Assembly: GCA_947627525.1 (NCBI GenBank)
Contig: CANQWJ010000007.1
Location: 1 to 17,250, forward strand
Direction: 5' to 3'
Source: an uncultured Bacilli bacterium
GTDB taxonomy: Bacteria > Bacillota_I > Bacilli_A > RF39 > UBA660
DNA length: 17,250 nucleotides
The position numbers and the translations under genes were made by a program. The notes beneath the pieces are model-generated. The model was not told the origin of the DNA. It saw nothing but the letters and a program-made list of their open reading frames with translations, and did no database searches. Positions 1 through 8,233 of the stretch are shown here, in pieces. Numbering within the stretch: the first letter of the stretch is position 1; the number at the start of each line of letters is the position of its first letter.

Positions 1-22
1 TAAAAAAATATAAATAGAAAGG

Positions 23-66
23 GATCAATCAATAAGAAATTAATTAATATTTCTATAAGATTGATT
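23..66 (+). promoter_or_regulatory. Imperfect hairpin upstream of the first ORF
   Basis: ATCAATC (24-30) can pair with GATTGAT (59-65) and AGAAAT (35-40) with ATTTCT (49-54), separated by a small internal loop, with an 8-nt apical loop. No T tract follows, so this is not an obvious intrinsic terminator. It could be an RNA structure in a 5' leader or an operator-like palindrome for the gene starting at 79. In sequence this AT-rich such pairing may also be accidental. Confidence 0.3.
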
Positions 67-78
67 ATACGTGATTAG

Positions 79-552
79 ATGATTAGAAGTTATCATGTTG
101 TTGCCAAAACAGTTACGATTGTTAATCCATCGCAATTGATATTGAGTTATGAAGACTTTCTACAATTATCTAAGTCAAGCTCTATTTCAAGTGATGAATT
201 AAAAGCAAAAGAACAAGTTGTTTTATCGCAAATTAAAAGTTCAACACCGAAAAAGTTTAATAATATTTTAATACCCGAAATAAAAATGTCAATAATAGAG
301 GATCATATCAATAATTTATTTGCTGACGGAATTGACTTAGAAGAAGATAGTATTCATTATCCTTATAATCGTTCTATTAGAAGATTAAGAAAAACACTAT
401 CTCCACCCCAAGTCAGTAATATTATGCATAAACCATCTTCTCTTGAAATATATGATTCCCATTTGTTGAGCCAAAAACTTAAAATGGTTCCACATGCTTT
501 TATTTTATATGCTGACTTTGCCAAGAAAGAAAATACTGGAAGAAAAAGATAA
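79..552 (+). CDS. Hypothetical protein, 157 aa, unrecognised
   Basis: I do not recognise this protein. The 474-bp open frame is long for chance in DNA this AT-rich, no competing frame is convincing, and a hairpin plus T run follows the stop. It has no signal peptide or long hydrophobic segment, so it is probably cytoplasmic. It is Ser-, Lys- and Ile-rich, with a basic stretch in the middle (IRRLRK) and a basic end (GRKR). An in-frame TAG directly precedes the ATG, so it cannot extend upstream from 79. No SD is visible before ATG 79, which weakens the call; a later start or a degraded gene is possible. It lies directly upstream of ezrA but is separated from it by a weak terminator, so shared function cannot be inferred. 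Confidence 0.45.
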   Translation: MIRSYHVVAKTVTIVNPSQLILSYEDFLQLSKSSSISSDELKAKEQVVLSQIKSSTPKKFNNILIPEIKMSIIEDHINNLFADGIDLEEDSIHYPYNRSIRRLRKTLSPPQVSNIMHKPSSLEIYDSHLLSQKLKMVPHAFILYADFAKKENTGRKR

Positions 553-563
553 TTTTCTTTTTT
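541..563 (+). terminator. Weak intrinsic terminator after the 157-aa ORF
   Basis: AGAAAA (541-546) pairs with TTTTCT (553-558), followed by T559-T563. The stem contains only one G-C pair, so termination may be inefficient. It overlaps the end of the ORF. Confidence 0.4.
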
Positions 564-626
564 GTCTTTAAAAATGGCAATATTGTGTGATAGAATTATA
601 TTATAGGAAAATAGAGGTGATGTCTT

Positions 627-2339
627 TTGACAACTTCAATGCTAAAAATAATAACTTTTGTAATTGTTTGTATAGTTTCTCTCTCTATTTTAATCTTTGT
701 ATTAATAAATAAGAAAAATAGTAAGTATCGTAAAATGGTTTCTTTTCTTGATCGCGAAAAGAATCTTTTAGAGAGTGCTTCTATTTCTTCTGAACTTGCC
801 AAAATTGAAACAATTATTAAAAATGAACGCTTAGAAGAAAAATATAAGAATTGGCAAGATACTTTTGCAATGATTAAAGAAGTAGATATATCTGTTATGG
901 AAGATTATTTATTGAGTTTAGATGCTATCTTAGATAAAAAAGAATACGATAAATTTGATGAAGAATATTCTAAAGCTGAATTACATTTATATAAAATTAA
1001 AACGAAAATGGATAAATTATTTGATGAAATTCAGGAAATTAATCAAAGTGAAGAAAAATATCGCGATATCATTACTAAATTGAAAGCTAAATATCGTGAA
1101 TTAAATGCTCACTTTGAAAATAATAAAGAGTCTTATGAAGGACTTGAAAGTATTATTGAATTACAATTTGAAAATATTGAGAAAAGATTTCAGGACTTTG
1201 AAGATTTTATGGAACAAAATGAATATAGTGAGGTCATTCATATTGTAAAAGCTATTGATACCATGATTGATCACATGGAAGTAGTAGTTGAAGAAGCTCC
1301 TGATTTAATTCTTCTTGCTACCAAAGTAATACCTAAAAGAATTGAACAAATAACTGAGAACTATACGATTATGAAAGAAGAGAATTATCCTCTTGATTAT
1401 TTAAATGTTGATTATAATATTGAAGAGTCTTTAAAAAATGTTAATAAGATATTTGATCGTATAAAAGTCTTAAACTTAGAAGATTGTATGTTTGAACTTC
1501 GTACCATGTTAGAATATCTTGATTCCCTATTTAAAGAATTTGATAAAGAGAAAAATGCTCGTAAAGAATATGAAGATGCTAAAGACAAATTCGAAGAAAA
1601 ATTAAATAAGATATCTAAGATGGTTAAAGATGTTCATGGTGAGATTGATAATATTAAAAATGCTTATGATTTAAATGAGAGAGATGTTCAAAATATTGAT
1701 AATGTTAATATGCGTCTTACAGCATTAAAAAAAGAGTATAAAAAGTCATTAAAATCTCTAACTAATGAGAGAATACCATATTCTAAAATTAGTATTGAAT
1801 TAGAAGAATATACAGGTATATTAAAAAGCATTGAAGAAGATTTAGATGTATCTTTAAACTCACTTGGAAACATGCATGATGATGAAGTTCGAGCTCATCA
1901 ACAATTGGATGAAATTCAAGACTTATTACAAAAGTCTAAACTATTTATTAGAAAATATCATTTACCATTGATAAGTAATAAGTATTATATTCAATTATCA
2001 GAAGCAAATGATGCAATTAAGGAAATAATTAAGGAACTTGAAAATAAACCTATTGATATTAAAACCTTAAATATTAGAGTTGATACAGCTCGTGATTTGG
2101 TTTTAAAACTTTATAAAACAACTAATGAAATGATTAGAAATGCTAAAATTACAGAAGCTTTAATTGTTTACGGCAATAGATATCGTGGTACATCATCAGA
2201 AATAGATGAAGGCTTACATCACGCTGAACAATTATTCAATAAAGGTAGTTATAATAAAGCATTAGAAATAGTTGTTAATACTATTGAAGTAGTTGACAAA
2301 GAAATAAAAAATAAGGTGGCGAAGATGTATGTTGAATAA
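627..2339 (+). CDS. ezrA: Septation ring formation regulator EzrA
   Basis: EzrA is a membrane-anchored regulator of FtsZ-ring assembly in low-GC Gram-positive bacteria and links the ring to cell-wall synthesis. The 570-aa length is close to the family's usual length of about 560-575. One N-terminal transmembrane helix (about residues 5-27, short outside part) is followed by a cytoplasmic region of almost continuous charged heptad-type helices, as in the spectrin-like repeats of EzrA. The C-terminal end carries the family signature: VYGNRYR at about residues 514-520, then a helical repeat with AEQLF and YNKALE. I accept the TTG start at 627 because AGAGGTGA (613-620) lies 6 nt upstream; the in-frame ATG at 639 is too far from this SD. 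The gene overlaps the next ORF by 11 bp, suggesting translational coupling. No clear promoter was found in 564-612. Confidence 0.93.
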   Translation: MTTSMLKIITFVIVCIVSLSILIFVLINKKNSKYRKMVSFLDREKNLLESASISSELAKIETIIKNERLEEKYKNWQDTFAMIKEVDISVMEDYLLSLDAILDKKEYDKFDEEYSKAELHLYKIKTKMDKLFDEIQEINQSEEKYRDIITKLKAKYRELNAHFENNKESYEGLESIIELQFENIEKRFQDFEDFMEQNEYSEVIHIVKAIDTMIDHMEVVVEEAPDLILLATKVIPKRIEQITENYTIMKEENYPLDYLNVDYNIEESLKNVNKIFDRIKVLNLEDCMFELRTMLEYLDSLFKEFDKEKNARKEYEDAKDKFEEKLNKISKMVKDVHGEIDNIKNAYDLNERDVQNIDNVNMRLTALKKEYKKSLKSLTNERIPYSKISIELEEYTGILKSIEEDLDVSLNSLGNMHDDEVRAHQQLDEIQDLLQKSKLFIRKYHLPLISNKYYIQLSEANDAIKEIIKELENKPIDIKTLNIRVDTARDLVLKLYKTTNEMIRNAKITEALIVYGNRYRGTSSEIDEGLHHAEQLFNKGSYNKALEIVVNTIEVVDKEIKNKVAKMYVE

Positions 2340-2952
2340 TAGAGGTAGTAGTCGTAAAGAAATGATGATGGTTTTATTGTTGTTAGTGGTTTTTGCAGCC
2401 ATACTATTATATAAAGTTTTAGGTGCTGGTAGTGTTACTAAATATAGTAATTTTAGAAGAAAAGCATCAAACTTCATAACCGCAGCCAATCATTTAATGA
2501 CTGAAGAAACAGAATTTGAAAATACTGCTTACTTATATGATTTAATTGAAAGTAAATATATGGAACCAATTGAGAGTCCATTTGATTCTAGTGTGTTGTG
2601 TGATGAATTTGAAAGTAAAGTATTTTATGTTAATGATACTAGTTATGTAACATTAAAATGTGGTGAATATGCTATTAGTAAACAACCTACAACTGATAAA
2701 AATTATAAGATTTATAAAGTATCTGAATGGACGGAAGAAAAACCAATTGGTGTAAATTATGAAAGTACAACATTATATAACGTTACAATAGATGGTAAAG
2801 AACAAATGAAAAAGTATTATAACGAAAGAGAATTTTTAATTGGATATTATAAAGAACTTGGTTATCAAACAACATCTATACATGTATTAAAAAATTCTAA
2901 GCATAAATTGGTTGAAAAAACTTTTTATAGATCTTATGAACAAGTAGCATAA
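2329..2952 (+). CDS. Single-pass membrane protein with pilin-like N-terminus
   Basis: This 207-aa protein has one transmembrane helix (about residues 12-30) and an extracytoplasmic C-terminal region. The N-terminus resembles a degenerate type IV pilin/pseudopilin leader: a short NNRG (residues 3-6), then SSRKE with Glu at +5 relative to Gly6, then the hydrophobic helix. The RK just before the helix is atypical, so cleavage by a prepilin peptidase is doubtful. The segment LIESKYMEPIESPF (about 72-85) and two cysteines (C91, C111), one in LKCGEY, recall the globular part of Bacillota prepilin-like proteins. ATG 2329 is preceded by AAGGTGG (2313-2319), 9 nt away, and lies inside the end of ezrA, so the two genes are probably co-translated. 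A terminator follows. Function is unknown; a role at the division site is only guilt by association. Confidence 0.75.
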   Translation: MLNNRGSSRKEMMMVLLLLVVFAAILLYKVLGAGSVTKYSNFRRKASNFITAANHLMTEETEFENTAYLYDLIESKYMEPIESPFDSSVLCDEFESKVFYVNDTSYVTLKCGEYAISKQPTTDKNYKIYKVSEWTEEKPIGVNYESTTLYNVTIDGKEQMKKYYNEREFLIGYYKELGYQTTSIHVLKNSKHKLVEKTFYRSYEQVA

Positions 2953-2961
2953 ATATAAAAT

Positions 2962-2986
2962 AAAGGTGTAAAAAGCACCTTTTTTT
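2962..2986 (+). terminator. Intrinsic terminator of the ezrA unit
   Basis: AAAGGTG (2962-2968) pairs with CACCTTT (2976-2982) around a 7-nt loop, and the 3' arm runs into a tract of seven T (2980-2986). It separates the ezrA unit from ftsY. Confidence 0.85.
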
Positions 2987-3011
2987 GTTATAATTAAATT
3001 GGTGAAGAAAA

Positions 3012-4097
3012 ATGGGATTATTTGATAAGATTAAAAAGATGTTTGGAACTAATAAAAACGAAGAGGAACAAGTTAAAGAAGAAGTCCAAATTGAAGTAGA
3101 AAAGCAAGAAACAAAAGATAAAGAACCAAAAAAAGTTCAAGAAGAGAAAAAAGAAGAAAAACAAGTTAAGGAAGAAGTAAAAGTATATGAAAAGGGTTTG
3201 ACTAAAAGCCGTGAAAACTTTGTTTCTAAATTAATTAATTTAACTAATAAATATCATAAAATAACAGAAGATTATTTTGATGAATTAGAAGAAATTCTCA
3301 TCATGGCTGATATTGGTGTCAATACCGTTATGGATTTTATGGATCGTCTAAGAGCGCGAGTAAAACATGAACATATTGAAGATACTGAGTATTTAAAAGA
3401 GATTATAGTCGATGAATTATTCATTATTTATGTCAATGATGAAGTAATTGTCAATAAGATAAACTATGCTGAAAAAGGACCAACAGTTATTTTATTTGTT
3501 GGTGTTAATGGTGTTGGTAAGACGACAACGATTGCGAAACTTGCTGATAAAATGATTAGTGAAGGTAAAAAAGTAAAAATGGTTGCTGGTGATACTTTTA
3601 GAGCGGGAGCAACCAAACAATTACAAGAATGGGCTGAAAGAGTTGGCGCAAGTTTCACAGGAAAAGAAGAGGGAGCTGACCCATCGAGTGTCATTTATGA
3701 TGGTTTAGAAGAAGCTTTAAAAGATGGTACTGATGTCGTTTTAATCGATACCGCTGGACGTCTTCAAAATAAGACTAATTTGATGAATGAACTTGAAAAA
3801 ATAAATCGTGTCATTGGTAAAGTAATTGAAAATGGACCAAATGAAACTCTTTTAATAATTGATGCAACAACTGGTCAAAACGGTATTAGTCAAGCTAAAG
3901 CTTTTAAAGAGATTACTAATGTGACAGGAATTGTTTTAACTAAATTAGATGGAACAGCTAAAGGTGGAATCGTTTTAGCCATCAAAGAACAAGTAGGAAT
4001 TCCTGTTAAATATATTGGTCTTGGGGAGAGAAAAGAAGACTTACAAGTATTTGATATTGAAAAATATATATATGGTCTATTTAAGGATATGATGTAG
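3012..4097 (+). CDS. ftsY: Signal recognition particle receptor FtsY
   Basis: FtsY is the membrane-associated GTPase that receives SRP-ribosome complexes and hands nascent membrane proteins to the Sec translocon. Residues 1-60 form a highly charged Lys/Glu-rich A region. The N helical bundle (about 62-150) and GTPase domain follow. Motifs seen are the P-loop GVNGVGKTT (164-172), DTFRAGA (194-200, the SRP-GTPase insertion-box region), DTAGR (246-250) and TKLDG with TAKGG (310-319). The 361-aa length is typical. SD GGTGA (3001-3005) lies 6 nt before the ATG. A TATAAT at 2989-2994 could be a -10 box but has no good -35 partner. The TAG stop abuts the ATG of ylxM at 4098, so the two are surely co-transcribed. 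Confidence 0.97.
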   Translation: MGLFDKIKKMFGTNKNEEEQVKEEVQIEVEKQETKDKEPKKVQEEKKEEKQVKEEVKVYEKGLTKSRENFVSKLINLTNKYHKITEDYFDELEEILIMADIGVNTVMDFMDRLRARVKHEHIEDTEYLKEIIVDELFIIYVNDEVIVNKINYAEKGPTVILFVGVNGVGKTTTIAKLADKMISEGKKVKMVAGDTFRAGATKQLQEWAERVGASFTGKEEGADPSSVIYDGLEEALKDGTDVVLIDTAGRLQNKTNLMNELEKINRVIGKVIENGPNETLLIIDATTGQNGISQAKAFKEITNVTGIVLTKLDGTAKGGIVLAIKEQVGIPVKYIGLGERKEDLQVFDIEKYIYGLFKDMM

Positions 4098-4391
4098 ATG
4101 AAAAAGAATATTTATTTAAACGAAATATATGTTTACTATAAAGATCTATTTACTGAAAAACAACAACAATATTTTGAAGACTATTATTTAAATGATTTGA
4201 GTCTTAGTGAAATTGCGGAGAATTATAATGTTAGTCGTAATGCTGTTCACAATCAGATAAAAATAGTTGAAGAAAAAGTAATTGAATATGAAAAAATATT
4301 GGGGTTACAAGAAAAAAAGAATAAGATAAATTCATTATTAAAAAATAAAGTTGATGATAAAACACTAGATAAAATTAATGAAATTTTATAA
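4098..4391 (+). CDS. ylxM: YlxM family helix-turn-helix protein
   Basis: YlxM (UPF0122) is a small protein encoded next to ffh/ftsY in Bacillota and linked to the SRP pathway; in streptococci it has been reported to bind SRP components and modulate their GTPase activity. The 97 residues begin with a tyrosine-rich helix, then a sigma-70 region 4-like HTH (about residues 20-58) with the typical run LSLSEIAENYNVSRNAVHNQ, and end in a charged helix. It has no spacer from ftsY; AAGGA at 4083-4087, inside the end of ftsY, lies 10 nt before the ATG. The canonical order is ftsY-ylxM-ffh, but here another gene separates ylxM from ffh. Confidence 0.93.
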   Translation: MKKNIYLNEIYVYYKDLFTEKQQQYFEDYYLNDLSLSEIAENYNVSRNAVHNQIKIVEEKVIEYEKILGLQEKKNKINSLLKNKVDDKTLDKINEIL

Positions 4392-4405
4392 ATGGAGGGA
4401 TAAAG

Positions 4406-6157
4406 ATGTTTGAAAAGATTAATTACATGAATGATGCCTATGTCTTTGTAGGTCTTAAAGAAGGAATTGAGATTAAGAAGAATTTACTTAGTGGGCATGT
4501 TGTAATATCTGATGAAGAAAAACATATTTTAGGGGAAATAGTTGAAATTAATAATAAAGAAGTAAAGGTTCGTCTTTTAGGAGAGTTTGAAAATGGTAAG
4601 CTTCATATTGGTGTCATTAGAAAACCTTTGCTTGATGCGACAATTAGAGAGATTGCCCAAGAAGAAATACCACTAATTTTAGGACAAAATGATCAACAGT
4701 CATTATATCTTGGTGGAAGCCCTTTCTATAATGATCACCCAGTATACTTAAATATTAATGATTTCTTTAGTAATCATTTCGCTATTTTTGGTAATAGTGG
4801 TAGTGGTAAATCTTGTGGTATTGCGCGTCTAATTCAAAATGTTTTTCAAAATGATCATGCCCTACCTTACCGTGCTAATTTCATTCTTTTTGATATTTCA
4901 GGTGAATATTCCCAAGCTTTTCGTAATATTCATGACATCAATCCTAACTATAATTATCGTATTTTTAGTAGTAATGAAATTGAACCAAATGCTGAAAAGT
5001 TAAGAATACCCATTTGGTTATTGAATAGTAGTGATTTAGCGCTTCTTCTTGCATGTAACTCACATACGCAAATTCCTATTATTGAGAGAATGTTAAAACT
5101 TGTTAGAGCTTTTGCGGAAACGGGAGGTCGTGCTGAAGCTTATCAAGACCATTTGATTGCGAACGCTATTATCACAGTTTTATTTAGTGATGAGACATCT
5201 TCTCAAAAGAAGAATGATATTTTTGCTATCGTTGAGGAATGCCAAACTTCACATTTCAACTTAGATGCTGAAGTTCAAGGATTAGGTTATACAAGAAAGT
5301 TTAGAGAGTGCTTTAACATCGATAAAACAGGAAACTTCACAGAAGGAATCCTACTTACCGAATATGTAACACAATTTGTTGATCCTGATTTTGATAATTA
5401 TGAACCAACAGAAAATGTTCGTTATGATTTACCTGATTTAGAGAAAGCTTTAAAATTTACTCTCATTTCCGAAGGATGGTATAAAAATCCACAAACTTAT
5501 TCAGATGCTGTTACTCTAAAAGTAAGACTTCATTCCTTAATTACAGGACCTTATGGTAGACTATTTGAATATGGAAAGTTTGTTAATGTGGAACAATATT
5601 TAGCGGGTTTACTAATTGATAAAGATAAAAAGTATCAAATTGTTAATATTAATATGGATGATATTGATGACCAAGTTGCAGCTGTTATTACAAAAATCTT
5701 TTCAAGAATAATATTTGATTATTCTAAAAGAGTAGCTAATCGTGGATCTATTCCTTTCCATATTTTAATTGATGAAGCCCATCGTTATGTTAAAAAGGAC
5801 CAAGATACTTTCTTAATCGGTTATAATATTTTTGAGAGAATTGCTAAAGAAGGTCGTAAATATGGTGTCATTTTAGGAATATTGACCCAAAGACCTGTTG
5901 AACTTTCTGACACTGTTATCTCACAATGTTCTAATTTCTTAATCTTTAAGATTAACAATCCGATGGATTCTGAATACATTAGGCAAATGGTACCAAATAT
6001 CAGTGCTGAAGTAATTGAAAAACAAAAAACGTTACAATCTGGTACTTGCCTAGGTTTTGGTAGTGCTTTTAAAATACCAGTAATTGTTCGATTGAAGATG
6101 CCAGATCCATCACCACTTAGTAGTAATAGTGATGTTATAAAGTTCTGGGATGCATAA
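4406..6157 (+). CDS. HerA-like DNA-translocase ATPase (DUF87/HerA-FtsK superfamily)
   Basis: This 583-aa protein has the layout of HerA-type hexameric ATPases. A small N-terminal beta-rich domain (about residues 1-90, resembling the HAS-barrel) precedes an ATPase core with Walker A GNSGSGKS (129-136), a DISGEY segment typical of the family, and Walker B ILIDEAHRY (453-461). The C-terminal part has a sensor-like region (GILTQRP, FLIFKI). Family members pump DNA or work with NurA nuclease in end resection, and some serve phage defence with partner enzymes. No NurA, Sir2 or other nuclease partner is encoded in this window, so the substrate is unknown. SD GGAGGG (4395-4400) lies 5 nt before the ATG. 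It is embedded between ylxM and ffh with short gaps on both sides, indicating shared transcription with the SRP genes. Confidence 0.9.
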   Translation: MFEKINYMNDAYVFVGLKEGIEIKKNLLSGHVVISDEEKHILGEIVEINNKEVKVRLLGEFENGKLHIGVIRKPLLDATIREIAQEEIPLILGQNDQQSLYLGGSPFYNDHPVYLNINDFFSNHFAIFGNSGSGKSCGIARLIQNVFQNDHALPYRANFILFDISGEYSQAFRNIHDINPNYNYRIFSSNEIEPNAEKLRIPIWLLNSSDLALLLACNSHTQIPIIERMLKLVRAFAETGGRAEAYQDHLIANAIITVLFSDETSSQKKNDIFAIVEECQTSHFNLDAEVQGLGYTRKFRECFNIDKTGNFTEGILLTEYVTQFVDPDFDNYEPTENVRYDLPDLEKALKFTLISEGWYKNPQTYSDAVTLKVRLHSLITGPYGRLFEYGKFVNVEQYLAGLLIDKDKKYQIVNINMDDIDDQVAAVITKIFSRIIFDYSKRVANRGSIPFHILIDEAHRYVKKDQDTFLIGYNIFERIAKEGRKYGVILGILTQRPVELSDTVISQCSNFLIFKINNPMDSEYIRQMVPNISAEVIEKQKTLQSGTCLGFGSAFKIPVIVRLKMPDPSPLSSNSDVIKFWDA

Positions 6158-6181
6158 TAAAAAGAAAGCAAGGTGATGAAT

Positions 6182-7489
6182 ATGTTTGAAAGTCTAGGTG
6201 ATAGATTACAAACAGTTATGTCCAAAATAAAAGGATATGGCAAGATTACAGAAGAAAATATTCAAGAGATGACAAGAGAGATAAGACTTGCTCTTTTGGA
6301 AGCTGATGTAAACTATAAAGTAGTAAAAGAATTTGTTAATGATGTTAAAGAAAAAGCTCTTGGGGAAGAAGTTCAAAAGAGTTTAAAACCGGGAGATGTT
6401 TTCGTTAAAATAGTAAAAGATGAATTAACGGAATTGTTAGGTGGCGAAAAACAAGATTTAAATCTTTTAGGTAATCCAGCAATATTGATGTTAGTTGGTC
6501 TTCAAGGTAGTGGTAAAACAACTGCATCTGGTAAAATAGCTAATTTACTTCGTAAAAAACATGCTAAAAAGCCTTTGTTAGTTGCTTGTGACGTCTATCG
6601 TCCTGCCGCTATTGATCAGTTAAAACAAATTGGTAAACAATTAAACATTGAAGTTTATGAAGAAGGTAAAAAAGATCCTGTTGAAATAAGTAATAATGCT
6701 ATTAAATATGCCAAAGAAAATAAATATGATTATGTCTTAATTGATACAGCTGGACGTCTTCATATTGATGAAGCATTAATGCAAGAATTAAATAACATTA
6801 AAGATAGTGTTAAACCTCAAGAAATATTATTGGTAATTGATGCCATGATGGGACAAGATGCCATTAATGTCATTGAAGGATTTAATAATTCTCTACCACT
6901 AACAGGTGTCATTTTATCAAAACTAGATGGTGATACTAGGGGTGGTGTTGCGCTATCTGTAAGACACTTGACTAATGTGCCAATCAAATTCATTGGTACC
7001 AGTGAAAAAATGGATGGTCTTGACTACTTTGATCCTGAGCGAATGGCTGGACGTATTTTAGGAATGGGGGATATTATTTCTCTTGTTGAAAAAGCCCAAG
7101 AAGCCATTGATGAAAAAGAAGCTGAAAAGACAGCTAAAAGAATGCAAAGTGGTAAATTTGATTTAGAGGATTTCTTATCGACGATGAAACAAATAAAGAA
7201 ACTAGGACCTCTTGAAAATTTGTTAAAACTAATTCCTGGTGCTAAAAAAATGGGACTTAATAATGTTCAAATAAATCCTAAAGATATGGCTCATGTTGAA
7301 GCTATTGTCTTATCAATGACACCACAAGAAAGACGTCATCCCGAAATTATCAAGGCAAGTCGTAAGACAAGAATTGCTAAAGGATGCGGATTAAGTGTCC
7401 AAGAAGTTAATAAACTATTAAATCAATTTGATCAAATGAAGAAAATGATGAAGCAAATGTCTAATGGAAACTTAAAAATGCCATTTTAA
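6182..7489 (+). CDS. ffh: Signal recognition particle protein Ffh (SRP54)
   Basis: Ffh is the SRP GTPase that binds 4.5S/6S SRP RNA and signal sequences of nascent membrane proteins. With the start at 6182 the protein has 435 aa and begins MFESLGDRLQ, as in the family. An N domain (1-90) is followed by the G domain with GLQGSGKTT (106-114), DVYRPAA (137-143), DTAGR (188-192) and SKLDGD (246-251). The C-terminal M domain (about 295-435) ends in a methionine-rich helix (MKKMMKQM) that binds signal peptides and RNA. A GTG at 6173 and an ATG at 6176 are in frame upstream, but they lie inside the SD AAGGTGA (6170-6176), so ATG 6182, 5 nt downstream, is the better start. The gene follows the HerA-like ATPase by 24 bases and is followed closely by a HAD gene. 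Confidence 0.97.
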   Translation: MFESLGDRLQTVMSKIKGYGKITEENIQEMTREIRLALLEADVNYKVVKEFVNDVKEKALGEEVQKSLKPGDVFVKIVKDELTELLGGEKQDLNLLGNPAILMLVGLQGSGKTTASGKIANLLRKKHAKKPLLVACDVYRPAAIDQLKQIGKQLNIEVYEEGKKDPVEISNNAIKYAKENKYDYVLIDTAGRLHIDEALMQELNNIKDSVKPQEILLVIDAMMGQDAINVIEGFNNSLPLTGVILSKLDGDTRGGVALSVRHLTNVPIKFIGTSEKMDGLDYFDPERMAGRILGMGDIISLVEKAQEAIDEKEAEKTAKRMQSGKFDLEDFLSTMKQIKKLGPLENLLKLIPGAKKMGLNNVQINPKDMAHVEAIVLSMTPQERRHPEIIKASRKTRIAKGCGLSVQEVNKLLNQFDQMKKMMKQMSNGNLKMPF

Positions 7490-7506
7490 GAGAAAGGAAT
7501 GACATC

Positions 7507-8133
7507 ATGAAAATAGATACAATATTATTTGATTTAGATGGTACTTTATGGGAAACATCAAAATCAACTTATGATAGTGCTAATGAAATAGCTAAAAAAT
7601 ATCATTTAAAAGAAATATCAATGGCAACAGTAAATAGATGTATGGGTTTAGGCTTTGAAGATTGTGCTCGTAATTACATACCAGATTTAGACATTGAAGA
7701 AGCTAAAAAAATAATGCTTGAAATGTTTAGTCATTCTGTTGATGTCATCGCAAGAAATGGACCTAATCTTTATCCAGAAGTAATAGAGACAATTAAAAAA
7801 CTAAAAAAAGATTATAAAATAGGTCTAGTTAGTAATTGTGCTAAGTTTTATATGGATACCTTTGTCCGTTTGTCTGGTCTTGAACCTTGGATAGACTATC
7901 AAGTACCAGCTGTTCATTTAGGAGTTAGCAAAGGACAAGCTATTGCTGACTTAGTTAAAGAAAATAATCTAAACGCCATATATGTTGGTGATACAGCTCT
8001 TGATTTAAAATCTTGTCAAGAAGCAGGAATACCTTTCATTTATGCTGAATATGGCTTTGGTAAAGGATTAAGTGAAAAATATCACATTTCTGAAATGAAA
8101 GAATTACCAAAGTTAATTAAAACTATAAAATAA
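7507..8133 (+). CDS. HAD-superfamily hydrolase, phosphoglycolate-phosphatase-like
   Basis: This 208-aa soluble protein shows all four HAD motifs: DLDGT with nucleophile Asp9 and acid/base Asp11, LVSN (Ser109) as motif II, Lys142 in GVSKG as motif III, and GDTALD (Asp162, Asp166) as motif IV. The region between motifs I and II is helical, as expected of a C1-type cap. Such enzymes dephosphorylate small phosphometabolites such as phosphoglycolate or sugar phosphates; the substrate cannot be read from sequence. SD AAAGGA (7493-7498) lies 8 nt before the ATG, and only 17 bases separate it from ffh. It appears to be the last gene of the ftsY-ffh operon, since a strong terminator follows. Confidence 0.92.
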   Translation: MKIDTILFDLDGTLWETSKSTYDSANEIAKKYHLKEISMATVNRCMGLGFEDCARNYIPDLDIEEAKKIMLEMFSHSVDVIARNGPNLYPEVIETIKKLKKDYKIGLVSNCAKFYMDTFVRLSGLEPWIDYQVPAVHLGVSKGQAIADLVKENNLNAIYVGDTALDLKSCQEAGIPFIYAEYGFGKGLSEKYHISEMKELPKLIKTIK

Positions 8134-8151
8134 TTATGAAAAAATACTAAT

Positions 8152-8182
8152 ACACTAATAATTGATTTTATTAGTGTTTTTT
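8152..8182 (+). terminator. Strong intrinsic terminator of the ftsY-ffh-HAD operon
   Basis: ACACTAATAA (8152-8161) is perfectly complementary to TTATTAGTGT (8168-8177), giving a 10-bp stem with a 6-nt loop, followed by T to 8182. The arms are AT-rich but perfect. Confidence 0.88.
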
Positions 8183-8183
8183 A

Positions 8184-8213
8184 TTGACTAAATGTATAAA
8201 CTTTGTATATACT
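8184..8213 (+). promoter_or_regulatory. Promoter and possible autoregulatory operator of mazEF
   Basis: TTGACT (8184-8189), an 18-nt spacer and TATACT (8208-8213) make a good sigma-A promoter directly after the terminator. GTATA (8194-8198) and TATAC (8208-8212) form an inverted repeat spanning the spacer and -10 box, where a MazE-MazF complex could bind and repress, as is usual for this family. The operator part is inferred. Confidence 0.65.
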
Positions 8214-8233
8214 CTTAAAAAGGAGATGATACT

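Noticed and set aside
6173..6181. GTG 6173 or ATG 6176 as the ffh start
   Set aside because: Both lie within the SD AAGGTGA; ATG 6182 gives the family-typical N-terminus and proper spacing.
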